64,000 bases of DNA. Origin: Nitrospirillum iridis. Lineage in GTDB: Bacteria > Pseudomonadota > Alphaproteobacteria > Azospirillales > Azospirillaceae. Every line of letters starts with the position of its first letter. Position 1 is the stretch's first letter. The notes beneath the pieces are model-generated. The model did no database searches, was not told the origin of the DNA, and saw only the letters and a list, made by a program, of their open reading frames with translations. The stretch covers positions 124,001 to 188,000 of the forward strand of contig NZ_JACIIZ010000008.1 of NCBI RefSeq assembly GCF_014205765.1. Direction: 5' to 3'. Both the position numbers and the translations under genes were made by a program. This document shows positions 63,836 to 64,000 of the stretch, piece by piece.

Positions 63836-64000
63836 TGAACGCCGACATCGCCCGTCATCCCGAGTCGCACCCGGATTCCGCTGGTGATCCCACCGGCCTG
63901 GCGGCGCCCCTGTTGGCGGGGGACCGGCGTGCCCTGGCGCGGGCCATCACCTTGATCGAATCGACCCGCGCCGACCACCGCGCCCAGGCGGACGCCTTGC
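63836..64000 (+). CDS. MeaB/ArgK-type GTPase, N-terminal fragment cut by window end
   Basis: 55 codons are visible, with a Pro/His-rich leader and the family-typical [23 protein letters not shown] segment that opens MeaB (methylmalonyl-CoA mutase chaperone) and ArgK proteins. Their role is to protect or load the adenosylcobalamin mutase. The GTPase motifs lie beyond the edge. This fits the cobalamin synthesis genes elsewhere in the window. Start chosen at 63836, the first ATG after the exporter. Confidence 0.75.

Noticed and set aside
61204-63978. Reverse-strand open frame of 924 codons opposite the histidine kinase and ABC exporter
   Set aside because: It runs through two recognised genes and the gaps between them, which a real gene would not.

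Overview
The window is GC-rich chromosomal DNA of an alphaproteobacterium. G/C-dominated third codon positions open long empty frames opposite most genes. Gene content points to the Rhodospirillales, most likely an Azospirillaceae-type soil or water bacterium (Azospirillum/Nitrospirillum/Niveispirillum-like). The supporting signs are cobS-cobT with a J-domain gene, accA-xerD next to aroK-aroB, a TipF-like degenerate EAL protein, a CX2CX7C-type Fnr, and ubiquinone genes beside pho genes. The placement is inference from content and order; I could not run a search.

Layout. 1-2100: tandem repeat, then a reverse-strand ECF sigma / anti-sigma / periplasmic metal-sensor-like operon. 2.4-4.9 kb: maeB with a hairpin leader and a strong terminator. 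5-8.4 kb: phoR, a clear Pho box, phoU-phoB. 8.5-10.9 kb: ubiE-ubiB. 11.2-12.2 kb: asd. 13.4-17.5 kb: accA, xerD, a large secreted unknown and a small membrane peptide, all on the reverse strand. 17.9-24.5 kb: aroK-aroB, DUF2889, bolA, J-domain protein, cobS-cobT. 25.3-27.4 kb: murI, then a Xre/RES toxin-antitoxin pair with palindromic operators. 27.4-31.1 kb: nadA-nadB-nadC behind two tandem inverted-repeat operators. 31.3-38.3 kb: rlmI, GNAT, fnr with an FNR box, alpha/beta hydrolase, rlmN, two small membrane proteins, argG. 38.3-39.3 kb: a low-GC patch with a sulfotransferase, probably acquired. 39.3-42 kb: small genes, YggT/DUF167, tRNA-Ala(CGC), pagL. 42.2-45.5 kb: polar amino-acid ABC transporter. 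45.8-49.4 kb: an unknown coiled-coil protein and feoA-feoB plus a 49-aa Cys-rich partner under a Fur-like box. 49.4-54.2 kb: mtgA, GST, dinG and a 74-aa small protein whose 3' end is triplicated. 54.6-64 kb: DUF952, pyrD, tipF-like, HAD phosphatase, GIN-domain protein, PAS histidine kinase, Atm1-type ABC exporter and the start of a MeaB-type GTPase.

Most genes are housekeeping: C4 metabolism, phosphate, ubiquinone, aspartate-family amino acids, shikimate, fatty acids, NAD, cobalamin, arginine, pyrimidine and iron. The most novel signal is between genes. It is a family of about 100-nt elements (copies near 10.96, 20.42 and 43.7 kb, with a truncated one near 56.06 kb) whose primary sequence differs between copies while the paired bases change together. 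The elements fold into a junction closed by CGCCGG/CCGGCG and end in a TTGAGGG-like tail. In one copy that tail supplies the ribosome binding site of the next gene. A second dispersed family (TAGAGCNNNTCG plus a hairpin) and three short triplicated tandem repeats at gene 3' ends also stand out.
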